From Bacillus sp. V59.32b (GTDB lineage Bacteria; Bacillota; Bacilli; Bacillales; DSM-1321), in NCBI RefSeq assembly GCF_003429085.1, contig NZ_QVTC01000006.1, positions 1-64,000 of the forward strand: a DNA stretch of 64,000 bases, in the 5' to 3' direction. How positions within the stretch are numbered: the first letter of the stretch is position 1; each line of letters starts with the position of its first letter. A model generated the notes under the pieces. The model made no database searches and had not been told where the DNA came from. It saw only the letters and a program-made list of their open reading frames with translations. Position numbers and translations under genes: made by a program. Of this stretch, positions 37,237 through 45,639 are shown piece after piece.

Positions 37237-38013
37237 TATTCATAAGGTTTTTAATGAAGGCACACCTGACGAAAAGATAGCCTTGGATCATATTAATCTT
37301 CATCTGAAACAAGGAGATTTCGTAACGGTGATTGGCAGTAATGGGGCGGGAAAATCGACACTGATGAACCTTGTCTCAGGAGTGCTGCAGCCTGATTTGG
37401 GGGAAGTGAAAATAGAAACAAAGAATGTCACCTATCTCCCAGAATACAAGCGCGCCAAATTGATAGGAAGGGTTTTCCAAGACCCGATGGCCGGAACTTC
37501 CCCAACTATGACGATTGAAGAAAATTTAGCGATGGCATATTCCCGCAATAAAAGAAGAACCTTAAAAAGCGGAGTAACGAAAAAAGAAAAGAATATTTTA
37601 AGGAAGTTCTGGAAACCCTGCATCTTGGCCTTGAAAACAGGCTTTCAGCTAAAGTGGGCCTGCTGTCAGGGGGAGAAAGACAGGCGCTATCTTTGCTGAT
37701 GGCAACCTTCACGGAGCCTTCCATCCTCTTATTAGATGAGCATACAGCAGCCCTAGATCCATCCCGTGCGGAGCTCATTACTTCCCTGACGAAAGAGATC
37801 GTGGAAAGGTATCAATTAACTACCATCATGGTTACGCACAATATGCAGCAAGCTTTGGATTTGGGTAACAGGCTGATCATGATGGATAAGGGGCAAATCA
37901 TCCTGGAGGCTGACGAGGAAAAGAAAAAAACATTGACGATAGAAAACTTGATGCAAGAGTTCCAAAGCATCCGCGGAACACGCTTGGCAAATGACCGGGC
38001 GCTATTGTCGTAA
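37220..38013 (+). pseudogene. ABC transporter ATP-binding protein, interrupted by a -1 frameshift
   Basis: Frame one encodes the start (LQLSNIHKVF), Walker A (GSNGAGKST) and Q-loop (VFQDPMAGTS), then loses sense after GVTKKEK near 37590. The next frame continues with EYFKEVLETLHLGLENRLSA, the signature LLSGGERQALSL, Walker B (ILLLDEHTAALDP) and the switch histidine (MVTHNMQQA). One missing base in the A-rich tract 37580-37591 (AAAAAAGAAAAG) would restore one 264-residue ATPase. It may be a dead gene, a sequencing error in the A run, or slippage. The GTG at 37220 is the preferred start. Confidence 0.8.
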
Positions 38014-38015
38014 TT

Positions 38016-38056
38016 AAAAGGACCTTCTCTTTATCACAAAGAGAGGGTCCTTTATT
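38016..38056 (+). terminator. Terminator of the ABC operon
   Basis: AAAGGACCTTCTCTTT and AAAGAGAGGGTCCTTT form a 16-bp stem followed by ATTGG. It is nearly symmetric and may also end the minus-strand FtsA-like gene. Confidence 0.85.
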
Positions 38057-38081
38057 GGTATCTGGCAGTCCAGACAATAAA

Positions 38082-40238
38082 TTACGAACGATGCGGCATC
38101 GTCGTCCAAACGATTTTCAATTCGTCTCCCGCGGAAACTGGTTGATCAAAACCGGTTTCTTGATTATTATTCAAAAGAGAAAACCGGCCATTTGACGTAT
38201 TCGGCATATCGATTTCTACAAACCTGAAAACATCCTGAAAAAGAAACGGTTCTCTTTTACGCTGGACACACTTTAAAACAGCTCCGTTCTTAATCAAATC
38301 TTCTTCCGTCAAAAGCTCCCCATCGTGATGAAATTCAGTCAGACTCTTCGATAATATGATTCTATCTCCATTGAATGTGACAGGGATGGAATGATTCATT
38401 TGTACGTTGATGGCGTTTGCCAGATCAGCAACATTTGGGATTGAAGCAGTCATTACGTTGATTTCATCCCCATCTTCAAACGGGCTCCCCGGCTGTGCCT
38501 GCCGTCCGTTTCTCTCAATCTTTCCGGAAAAATCGCTAATCTGTTTGTCATTCTCATTTATTCGGATTACAAACGGCTGGACATGGACAAGCAGATGCTC
38601 CAAGGAAAGCAAGGAAAGAGCCTCCTTGATCGTTTGCGGAAGGCGGCAAATAATCTCGTCCCTGTCTTTAACAAGGTCATCTCCGCTTATGACAGAACCG
38701 TTTCTCATAGTTTGAGCTTTTATCGTATACTTTTTGCCATTGATCGTAACGACTTTTTTTGGTACATGATCGATTAGATCGAATACACGTACAGAAGATG
38801 AAGAGCCGTCCATTCCTTTCTCGACGGTTATCTCGTCACCATTTTTCACTTCGTCATCCAGCGACGCTTCCACTCCGTTTAAAAGAAGGGATGGTTTTTT
38901 TCCATGCACGCCGGGGATCGTAACGATTTGCCCGTTCAGGCTGACCATCATTGCCATACCGGGTTTTCCATATAATTTGTTTAATTTGATTCCCGCGGTT
39001 AGTAAACAATCGCCTACTGTCATTCGCTTCATATCGAATAGTCTGACAGCCTGGCCATTTACGATGACACTCATATATTTAATCGGATTTTGATGGGCGG
39101 CAATCGCGATCCCGATTGGCGTTACAAGCTCCGGCCCTTTTGTCAGGGAGTCATCTAATGAAAGATTCTGTATCGCATCAAGGCCCCGAATGCCAACCCG
39201 GTTTATGGGCAGATCCAGCTTGTCAGCCAAAAGGGCAGGGAGCTCAGGTGTTAAACTTCCACCGCCAACAAGCATTACTGCTTTTGGCGGCTTGTCACTG
39301 TTTAAAGATAATATTTCAGTGCTTATCGCCCCGGCCAGGCGATCAAGGGCAGGGGAAATTTGTTCAATTACTTCCTGCTTCGGCAAGGACGTCTCAAACC
39401 CAAGGATATCTGTCACTGTTACTTCCTCTTGATCGCTTAGCTGCCTTTTTGCCTGTTCCGCAAGTGGGAAATCAAGCAACAGCTGGTCGCTGATCGCTTC
39501 CGTTATTTCATCTCCGGCGACTGGAACCATGCCATAGGCGACGACCGTTCCTGAATCAGTAAGGGCAATGTCTGAAGTGCCGGCCCCGATATCGACCAGT
39601 GCCACGTTCAATCGTCTCATCGATTGGGGTATCAGGACATTTATCGCGGCGATCGGCTCGAGGGTCAAAGCCTGCATTTCCAGGTCGGCCCGCTTTAAGG
39701 CGGCAACAAGCGATTCAACAACTACCTTTGGCAGGAAAGTCGCAATGATCTCGACTGTAGCCTCATCACCGCTTTGATCGATTAAATTGCCGATTTCTTC
39801 TCCATCAAGTCGATAGTATAAAACCGAATAACCGACACAATAATAATGGGACAAAGCATGAGCGGCATTTTTATCGGCGACGAGGGCTTGCGCCTGCTGA
39901 ACGGCACTTAATTCTAAATGAAGGATATCCTCACGACTCATCATCGGCTTCCCTTTGATATCGGTTGTAATGGATGCCCGTTCTGTTTTAAGCGCCCGCC
40001 CTGCAGCAGCAACACAAACTCTATGCAGAGGGCCGTGCTTTTCCTCGAGTCGGGCTTTTACTTCTTGAATGACCTTTGATACGGCAACTACATCATGGAT
40101 CTGGCCGTCGAGCATGGCCCGTTCGGTATGCTCTTTTGTCAGGATATCTTTGACATGAAAATGCTGATCCTGTTTTTCCAGAATGATACCAACTACGGAA
40201 CGGGTCCCGATATCAAGAGCGAATATCTTTTCCTGCAA
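38082..40238 (-). CDS. FtsA/PilM-like ATPase with long C-terminal extension
   Basis: A 718-residue actin-fold protein, against about 420-440 for FtsA. Residues 1-370 hold the FtsA-type core: phosphate-1 loop ALDIGTRSVVG, 1C domain, VDIGAGTSDIAL near 215 and VMLVGGGS near 320. The remaining half contains several short beta-rich repeats resembling beta-grasp modules (SVIVNGQAVRLFD, SLNGQIVTIPG, NGVEASLDDEVKNGDEI, TINGKKYTI, NGDRIILSKSLTEF). A polymerising scaffold role at the membrane or wall is inferred. The TTG at 40238 follows agaaggtg; a GTG nine bases earlier lies inside that site. Confidence 0.82.
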   Translation of the reverse strand: MQEKIFALDIGTRSVVGIILEKQDQHFHVKDILTKEHTERAMLDGQIHDVVAVSKVIQEVKARLEEKHGPLHRVCVAAAGRALKTERASITTDIKGKPMMSREDILHLELSAVQQAQALVADKNAAHALSHYYCVGYSVLYYRLDGEEIGNLIDQSGDEATVEIIATFLPKVVVESLVAALKRADLEMQALTLEPIAAINVLIPQSMRRLNVALVDIGAGTSDIALTDSGTVVAYGMVPVAGDEITEAISDQLLLDFPLAEQAKRQLSDQEEVTVTDILGFETSLPKQEVIEQISPALDRLAGAISTEILSLNSDKPPKAVMLVGGGSLTPELPALLADKLDLPINRVGIRGLDAIQNLSLDDSLTKGPELVTPIGIAIAAHQNPIKYMSVIVNGQAVRLFDMKRMTVGDCLLTAGIKLNKLYGKPGMAMMVSLNGQIVTIPGVHGKKPSLLLNGVEASLDDEVKNGDEITVEKGMDGSSSSVRVFDLIDHVPKKVVTINGKKYTIKAQTMRNGSVISGDDLVKDRDEIICRLPQTIKEALSLLSLEHLLVHVQPFVIRINENDKQISDFSGKIERNGRQAQPGSPFEDGDEINVMTASIPNVADLANAINVQMNHSIPVTFNGDRIILSKSLTEFHHDGELLTEEDLIKNGAVLKCVQRKREPFLFQDVFRFVEIDMPNTSNGRFSLLNNNQETGFDQPVSAGDELKIVWTTMPHRS

Positions 40239-40307
40239 TGAAAACACCTTCTCTTTATGAAAATATACTTTAGTGCTTAAAAGCGTTTAATTATTAAAGA
40301 AAAAATA

Positions 40308-40336
40308 GTGACATTCTTCTTTATATCATATATAAT
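40308..40336 (+). promoter_or_regulatory. Candidate sigma A promoter for aroA-ccpA
   Basis: GTGACA (40308-40313) and TATAAT (40331-40336) are separated by 17 bases. It lies 150 bases before aroA, in the gap divergent from the FtsA-like gene. Confidence 0.6.
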
Positions 40337-40485
40337 AATCTCTAATTATATAAGAATGTACCATATATTCTCTATTCATTAAAGCAGCCGGCAGCAATTG
40401 AAAGATTGTCACCACTCAGTCAGTTAAAACAAGGCTGATGATTGTTGAACCGGACGTATCTTAAAAGGCGAAAGGAAGGATTATA

Positions 40486-41562
40486 ATGAGCAACACAGAA
40501 CTTGAAACACTGCGCGGTAAACTGGATGACGTTAATCTTGAATTACTAGAGCTTATTAACAAGCGTGCAGAACTGGTGCAGGAAATCGGTCGCGTTAAAG
40601 AAAAACAAGGTGTGAACCGTTATGATCCGGTTCGTGAAAGAAAGATGCTCGATTTGATTGAGTCCAATAATAACGGACCGCTTGACCAAGCTTCCCTTAA
40701 ACATATCTTCAAAGAAATCTTTAAGCTCGGTCTGGACCTTCAGAAGGACGATCATAAAAAAGCCTTATTGGTTTCAAGAAAGAAAAAGCCTGAAGATACG
40801 ATTATCAATCTTAAAGGCGAGTTGATCGGGAATGGCATACCAAGCTTCGTATTTGGACCGTGTGCGGTCGAGTCTTACGAGCAGGTTGCAAAGGTTGCGG
40901 AAGTAGTAAAGAGTAAAGGACTAAAATTATTGCGCGGAGGCGCTTATAAGCCACGTACTTCTCCTTATGATTTCCAGGGGCTTGGTATAGAAGGATTGAA
41001 AATTTTAAAGCGCGTTTCGGATGAATACGGTTTGGCGGTTATTAGTGAAATCGTAAGCCCGAATGATATTGAAACGGCTGTTGATTATATTGATGTGATC
41101 CAAATCGGCGCCAGAAATATGCAAAACTTTGAATTGCTGAAAGCGGCGGGAGCCGTGAATAAACCAGTGCTGCTAAAGCGTGGACTGGCTGCGACAATCG
41201 ATGAATTCATCAACGCAGCAGAATATATCATGGCTCAAGGAAATGGCAATATTATTCTTTGTGAAAGAGGAATCCGGACATATGAGCGGGCGACACGCAA
41301 TACGCTTGATATATCAGCGGTACCAATTCTGAAACAGGAAACACACTTGCCGGTCATGGTCGATGTCACCCATTCTACCGGTAGACGTGATTTGCTTCTT
41401 CCAGCCGCAAAAGCTGCTTTGGCCATCGGGGCCGACGGTGTTATGGCTGAGGTTCATCCTGATCCTTCTGTGGCCTTATCAGATTCGGCCCAGCAAATGG
41501 ACTTTGACCAATTTGAGGAGTTCTACCGTGAAATCCAAAAGCAGAACTGGGTAACGGTTTGA
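40486..41562 (+). CDS. aroA: Bifunctional chorismate mutase / DAHP synthase
   Basis: A 358-residue fusion. Residues 1-90 are an AroQ-type chorismate mutase ([30 protein letters not shown]). Residues 100-358 are a KdsA-like DAHP synthase ([30 protein letters not shown], and [12 protein letters not shown]). The enzyme makes the first shikimate intermediate, and the mutase part acts as the sensor for feedback by chorismate and prephenate in Bacillus. A gaaaggaagg site precedes the ATG. A terminator separates it from ccpA. The same enzyme is called AroG in some annotations. Confidence 0.96.
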   Translation: MSNTELETLRGKLDDVNLELLELINKRAELVQEIGRVKEKQGVNRYDPVRERKMLDLIESNNNGPLDQASLKHIFKEIFKLGLDLQKDDHKKALLVSRKKKPEDTIINLKGELIGNGIPSFVFGPCAVESYEQVAKVAEVVKSKGLKLLRGGAYKPRTSPYDFQGLGIEGLKILKRVSDEYGLAVISEIVSPNDIETAVDYIDVIQIGARNMQNFELLKAAGAVNKPVLLKRGLAATIDEFINAAEYIMAQGNGNIILCERGIRTYERATRNTLDISAVPILKQETHLPVMVDVTHSTGRRDLLLPAAKAALAIGADGVMAEVHPDPSVALSDSAQQMDFDQFEEFYREIQKQNWVTV

Positions 41563-41589
41563 CCGATACCATTTCTAAATAGTTCGAAC

Positions 41590-41631
41590 GAAAAACAGCC
41601 CTTATGCAGCGATTGCTAGGGCTGTTTTTAT
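41590..41631 (+). terminator. Terminator after aroA
   Basis: AACAGCCCT and AGGGCTGTT form a 9-bp stem around a 15-base loop, followed by TTTA. The 286 bases between it and ccpA show no clear promoter or operator. Confidence 0.8.
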
Positions 41632-41917
41632 TGGTATAGATCACCATATAGTACAAATTCTACAATTTTCGCCAAAAAGTAAGACAGATACATTTGCAGT
41701 AAATGGGTTGCTGTCGTATGATTATATACATAAAAGTGTGTTTTCTCATCGTAAATGATTTATTTGTTCCGATAATCTATCTATTATTGTTCAACCGTGA
41801 ACATTCCATATTGTTATTCTTGCTTTTTAAATGCCCTATAGCAGATAGAGATTGAAAAGAACCAAAATAAACAATTTATATTCAGGGAAAAATACAGGAA
41901 ATGAAGGAGTGGTAAAA

Positions 41918-42919
41918 ATGAATAATATAACGATTTATGACGTGGCCCGTGAAGCTAGCGTCTCAATGGCCACGGTATCGCGAGTTGTTAACGGGAATCC
42001 GAATGTTAAACCGGCCACCAGAAAAAAGGTATTGGATGTCATTGACCGCTTGGGTTACCGTCCGAATGCAGTAGCAAGAGGATTGGCAAGCAAAAAAACG
42101 ACGACTGTCGGTGTAATCATCCCCGATATCTCCAGCATTTTCTACGCTGAATTGGCCAGGGGGATTGAAGATATCGCTACGATGTATAAATATAATATTA
42201 TTTTAAGTAACTCAGACGAAAATCAAGAAAAAGAATTTCATTTATTAAATACGATGCTTGGCAAACAAGTGGACGGCATTGTATTTATGGGATCCAATAT
42301 AACCAATGAGCATGTTGAGGAATTTCAAAAATCTCCTGTTCCAATTGTGCTTGCGGGTTCTGTGGAAGACACCGGCCAGGTTCCTTCTGTCAATATTGAT
42401 TATGAGGCGGCAGCTTTTGATGCGGTAACTTCCTTCGCTGAGAAGGGACACCGCAGGATTGCCTTTGTCAGCGGAAACCTGTCTGAGCCTATTAATGAGA
42501 AAAAATTAGCGGGCTATAAAAGGGGATTGAAGAACGCGAATTTACCTTTCGACGAATCTTATGTGGTGGATGGGGATTATACATATGATTCAGGCATTGA
42601 ATCATTTGATAAGCTGCTGGAAGCATCCGAAAAACCGACAGCGATCATTGTTGGTGCGGATGAGATGGCACTCGGAATCGTGCACGCAGCCCAGGATAAG
42701 GGCAATCAAGTTCCGGATGACTTTGAGGTAATCAGCTTTGATAACACCCGCTTGACGCTAATGGTCCGCCCGCAGATCACAACCATTGTCCAGCCGCTTT
42801 ATGATATCGGTGCTGTAGCCATGAGATTATTAACAAAATTGATGAATAAGGAAACTGCGGATGAGCAGGAAAAGGTCGTGCTTCCGCATCGCATTGAAAA
42901 ACGTCAATCCACCAAATAA
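41918..42919 (+). CDS. ccpA: Catabolite control protein A
   Basis: A 333-residue LacI-family regulator. The helix-turn-helix and hinge are at the N-terminus ([29 protein letters not shown], hinge helix [12 protein letters not shown]), followed by the periplasmic-binding-like core. With HPr-Ser-P it binds cre sites to control carbon metabolism. A good cre candidate lies at the start of acsA in this window. The ATG at 41918 follows gaaggagtgg; 22 upstream in-frame codons are not used. Confidence 0.97.
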   Translation: MNNITIYDVAREASVSMATVSRVVNGNPNVKPATRKKVLDVIDRLGYRPNAVARGLASKKTTTVGVIIPDISSIFYAELARGIEDIATMYKYNIILSNSDENQEKEFHLLNTMLGKQVDGIVFMGSNITNEHVEEFQKSPVPIVLAGSVEDTGQVPSVNIDYEAAAFDAVTSFAEKGHRRIAFVSGNLSEPINEKKLAGYKRGLKNANLPFDESYVVDGDYTYDSGIESFDKLLEASEKPTAIIVGADEMALGIVHAAQDKGNQVPDDFEVISFDNTRLTLMVRPQITTIVQPLYDIGAVAMRLLTKLMNKETADEQEKVVLPHRIEKRQSTK

Positions 42920-42945
42920 AAAACGTCCCTCGGGACGTTTTTTTG
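42917..42945. terminator. Terminator between ccpA and acuC
   Basis: AAAACGTCCC and GGGACGTTTT form a compact hairpin with TTT after it, between convergent genes and suited to both. Confidence 0.88.
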
Positions 42946-42947
42946 AT

Positions 42948-44135
42948 TCATTTAAAGCCTCCATTTGATGTCGAAGTCTTCCGATTAGATCTAATGGGAT
43001 AGAGCGCTTTTTCAAGCGTTTGCTTGTTTTTTTCCATAATTTCAGGCTTGCGCGGGATTGGCTGATAGATGCCCGCGTGGTCTTCCCATTCCATAGGGAG
43101 TGTTACTGGAGACTCTGTTTGCCATTGTTCAATCCAATCCGGCGGTAGGGCCCCGGTGTTCTTTCTGTTCTCCGTCATTTCCAACCAGATCAAAGACCAT
43201 GCCCTCGGAACGACACGCCAGATGTCATATCCCCCGCCGCCTACAGCTACCCAGCGGCCGTCACAGTACTCGTGGGCCATTTCATGAGCAAGCTTTGGTA
43301 TTTCCCTGTATATCTGCATCGTTGATGACAGATGGGTCAACGGGTCATAATAATGGGCGTCCGCCCCGTTTTGGGTCAGGATGACATCCGGCTTAAAAAA
43401 CTCCGCTACTTCCCTGAAAGCGGTCGTGTACGCTTCCAGCCAGGAATCGTCCTCAGTAAAGGCATCTACAGGTATGTTAAAAGAATAGCCATAACCCTTT
43501 CCCTGGCCCCGTTCATTGATGTTTCCGGTTCCCGGAAATAAATATCTCCCAGTTTCATGAATCGATAACGTACAAACATTGGGGTCATCGTAAAAGGACC
43601 ATTGCACCCCGTCCCCATGATGGGCATCAGTGTCAACATAGAGCACTCTTGCATTATATTTTTCCTGCATATATTTGATGGCAACTGAGCTATCATTATA
43701 GATGCAGAAGCCTGAGGCCTTCCCTCTGAAACCATGGTGAAGCCCGCCTCCCAGGTTCAATGCATGCTTTGTCTGACCAGTCATCACTTGGTCGACCGCA
43801 GTCAAGGTACCCCCAACAAGCAGTGCACTTGCTTCATGCATCTTTGAAAAGATGGGTGTATCCTCCGTGCCAATTCCAAAATTTGCTCCCTTTTCCTCTG
43901 TTAGCATACCTTGTCCGGCTAGCTTGACAGCGTTTACATACCCGGGGTCATGAATCAGCTCCAGCTCTTCATCCGTAGCTATCCTTGGTTCAACAATATC
44001 CTCATCATTTATCGCATGGTGTTTTTTTAATAAATCAAGCGTCATTTGTAGCCTTTTCTGGTTAAAGGGATGTTTGTCATGGAACTTATAAGTTAAAAGT
44101 TCATCGGAGTAGACAAACACTGCGTTTTTCTTCAT
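42948..44135 (-). CDS. acuC: Acetoin utilisation protein AcuC, class I HDAC-like deacetylase
   Basis: A 395-residue deacetylase of the arginase/HDAC fold. Active-site marks are NLGGGLHHGFRGKASGFCIYND near 137, the metal ligands in DTDAHHGDGVQWSFYDD near 178, and the later QNGADAHYYDPLTHL. In B. subtilis AcuC removes the acetyl group that AcuA puts on acetyl-CoA synthetase. The ATG at 44135 overlaps the acuB stop as ATGA, so translation is coupled. It is last in the acuABC operon. Confidence 0.94.
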   Translation of the reverse strand: MKKNAVFVYSDELLTYKFHDKHPFNQKRLQMTLDLLKKHHAINDEDIVEPRIATDEELELIHDPGYVNAVKLAGQGMLTEEKGANFGIGTEDTPIFSKMHEASALLVGGTLTAVDQVMTGQTKHALNLGGGLHHGFRGKASGFCIYNDSSVAIKYMQEKYNARVLYVDTDAHHGDGVQWSFYDDPNVCTLSIHETGRYLFPGTGNINERGQGKGYGYSFNIPVDAFTEDDSWLEAYTTAFREVAEFFKPDVILTQNGADAHYYDPLTHLSSTMQIYREIPKLAHEMAHEYCDGRWVAVGGGGYDIWRVVPRAWSLIWLEMTENRKNTGALPPDWIEQWQTESPVTLPMEWEDHAGIYQPIPRKPEIMEKNKQTLEKALYPIRSNRKTSTSNGGFK

Positions 44136-44779
44136 GATGGGCTTCCCGGAAGACTTGGCCACAAAACGGTATAGCCTTCATTTTTTAAATCCTCCACCAC
44201 CATAAATGGATTCATTGTTTGGATACGAAGTACAAGGACTTTGTAAGCTTCATCATTTTTATAAGGATACAGGAGCACACCCAGGATATTCGCATTTCTT
44301 TTCTTGATAATGGATGAAACCTCGTGAAGCATTCCTGCTGTGTCTGGAACTTTCACTTCAATCTGCGACCCTGGCTGAAGCGCTCCGGTTAGTTCTACAT
44401 AGCTATGCAATAAATCTGTTCCGGTTAAGATCCCTACTAATCTATTTTCTTTTACGATCGGGAGACAGCTAATATGATTTTCATAGAATACGGCGCCCAC
44501 TTCCTCGACAAAGTCCAGTGGGTGTCCGGTGATCAGATCGGTTTTCATGACCATGCCCAGGGGCTTTTGCAGATCCTCTTTGAATTCTTCGGTGCGGAAA
44601 ATGGAAGGAGCCGCTTCACGGATATCCTTGTCAGAAACTAAACCAATCAGCTGGAATTGTTCATTGACGATCGGAATATGCCTGATCCGCTTTTCTTTTA
44701 TTAATTTGACGGCCTCATGTATTGTATCGGTTTCCCTTAGAGTGACGACGTCTTTTATCATGATTTCTTCAATTTTCAT
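44132..44779 (-). CDS. acuB: AcuB, CBS-domain pair plus ACT-like domain
   Basis: A 215-residue regulator with two CBS domains (residues about 1-60 and 75-135) and a C-terminal ACT-like domain (IEVKVPDTAGMLHEVSSIIKKRNANILGVLLYP). CBS pairs usually bind adenine nucleotides, so an energy-sensing role in control of acetate/acetoin use is inferred. Its precise partner is unknown. An aaaggaggcc site precedes the ATG. It is the middle gene of acuABC. Confidence 0.93.
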   Translation of the reverse strand: MKIEEIMIKDVVTLRETDTIHEAVKLIKEKRIRHIPIVNEQFQLIGLVSDKDIREAAPSIFRTEEFKEDLQKPLGMVMKTDLITGHPLDFVEEVGAVFYENHISCLPIVKENRLVGILTGTDLLHSYVELTGALQPGSQIEVKVPDTAGMLHEVSSIIKKRNANILGVLLYPYKNDEAYKVLVLRIQTMNPFMVVEDLKNEGYTVLWPSLPGSPS

Positions 44780-44802
44780 CCTTTAGGCCTCCTTTTTCCG
44801 AT

Positions 44803-45435
44803 TTAATACATAAAGCGATTCATAAATCGCAGTTGGTCGAACTTTTGTACGGATTCCGGAGGGACTCTTTTCCCAATGCGGGCCATAAGGCAATTTGCGG
44901 GGTGGGAACTGATTTCCGGATCGTCTGTGGCGTAATAAACGAGTCCGCCGGCGCTCATCATTTTTTCCATGACTTTCCGATAATCCCATACATTCAACCC
45001 TGTCCCTTTAAGGTCCCAATGCCAATAATATTCAGTAGTAATGACAATGAAATCCTCCATGGCATCATCCATCATGGACACAATCAGAAGATTCTTTCCA
45101 ACCTTTGCCCCGCGAAATTCAGGAATTACCTCAATCGCACCCAGTTCAATTAAATCTTCCATTTCAATTTCGGACCATCTCTCCAATGGATCCGGATACA
45201 AATAGGTTACATAACCAACGATTGTATCTTTATGCCTAGCTATGATGATCCGTCCTTCGGGAAGGTCGGCAATTTCAATTAAAGCTTTATGCTGCTGGGC
45301 AGGGGGACGGAAAGCTACTAAATCATGGTGAAATTCATACGTTTTCATTTTTTCGGATGAAACCGGTCCTTCAATGATCAGTGGACCGTGTGCCGTTTTC
45401 AATTCCTTGGCATTATACGTTTTTTTATGATCCAT
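44803..45435 (-). CDS. acuA: AcuA, GNAT protein acetyltransferase
   Basis: A 210-residue GCN5-related acetyltransferase. The acetyl-CoA motif lies around EVIPEFRGAKVGKNLL near residue 107. In B. subtilis AcuA acetylates the catalytic lysine of AcsA and switches it off; the target Lys549 is present in the AcsA encoded next door. A ggtggtgaagg site precedes the ATG. It is the first gene of acuABC and divergent from acsA, with a 204-bp shared control region. Confidence 0.94.
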   Translation of the reverse strand: MDHKKTYNAKELKTAHGPLIIEGPVSSEKMKTYEFHHDLVAFRPPAQQHKALIEIADLPEGRIIIARHKDTIVGYVTYLYPDPLERWSEIEMEDLIELGAIEVIPEFRGAKVGKNLLIVSMMDDAMEDFIVITTEYYWHWDLKGTGLNVWDYRKVMEKMMSAGGLVYYATDDPEISSHPANCLMARIGKRVPPESVQKFDQLRFMNRFMY

Positions 45436-45574
45436 TCCTTCACCACCTATGTAAAGTAGTCCTTTTCATTATACATAAAAAAAAGGATAGAAAAACCAAA
45501 ACTTTTATGTACTTTCTTGTTTAATCTAATTCTAGTAAATTGCTATCTTAATATAAAATTAAATATTTAAAAAA

Positions 45575-45603
45575 TTGAGAAAAAAGTATTTCTATACTAT
45601 AAT
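45575..45603 (+). promoter_or_regulatory. Candidate sigma A promoter for acsA
   Basis: TTGAGA (45575-45580), a 17-base spacer and TATAAT (45598-45603) form a near-consensus promoter. It lies 37 bases before the acsA ATG. Confidence 0.75.
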
Positions 45604-45639
45604 AGATAGTGTAATGTCGATCAAAGGGGGATATGGTAT

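Noticed and set aside
37580-37591. Programmed -1 frameshift at the ABC ATPase
   Set aside because: AAAAAAG is not in the A AAA AAG phase needed for standard -1 slippage, and no stimulating structure was seen; kept as a frameshifted gene instead.
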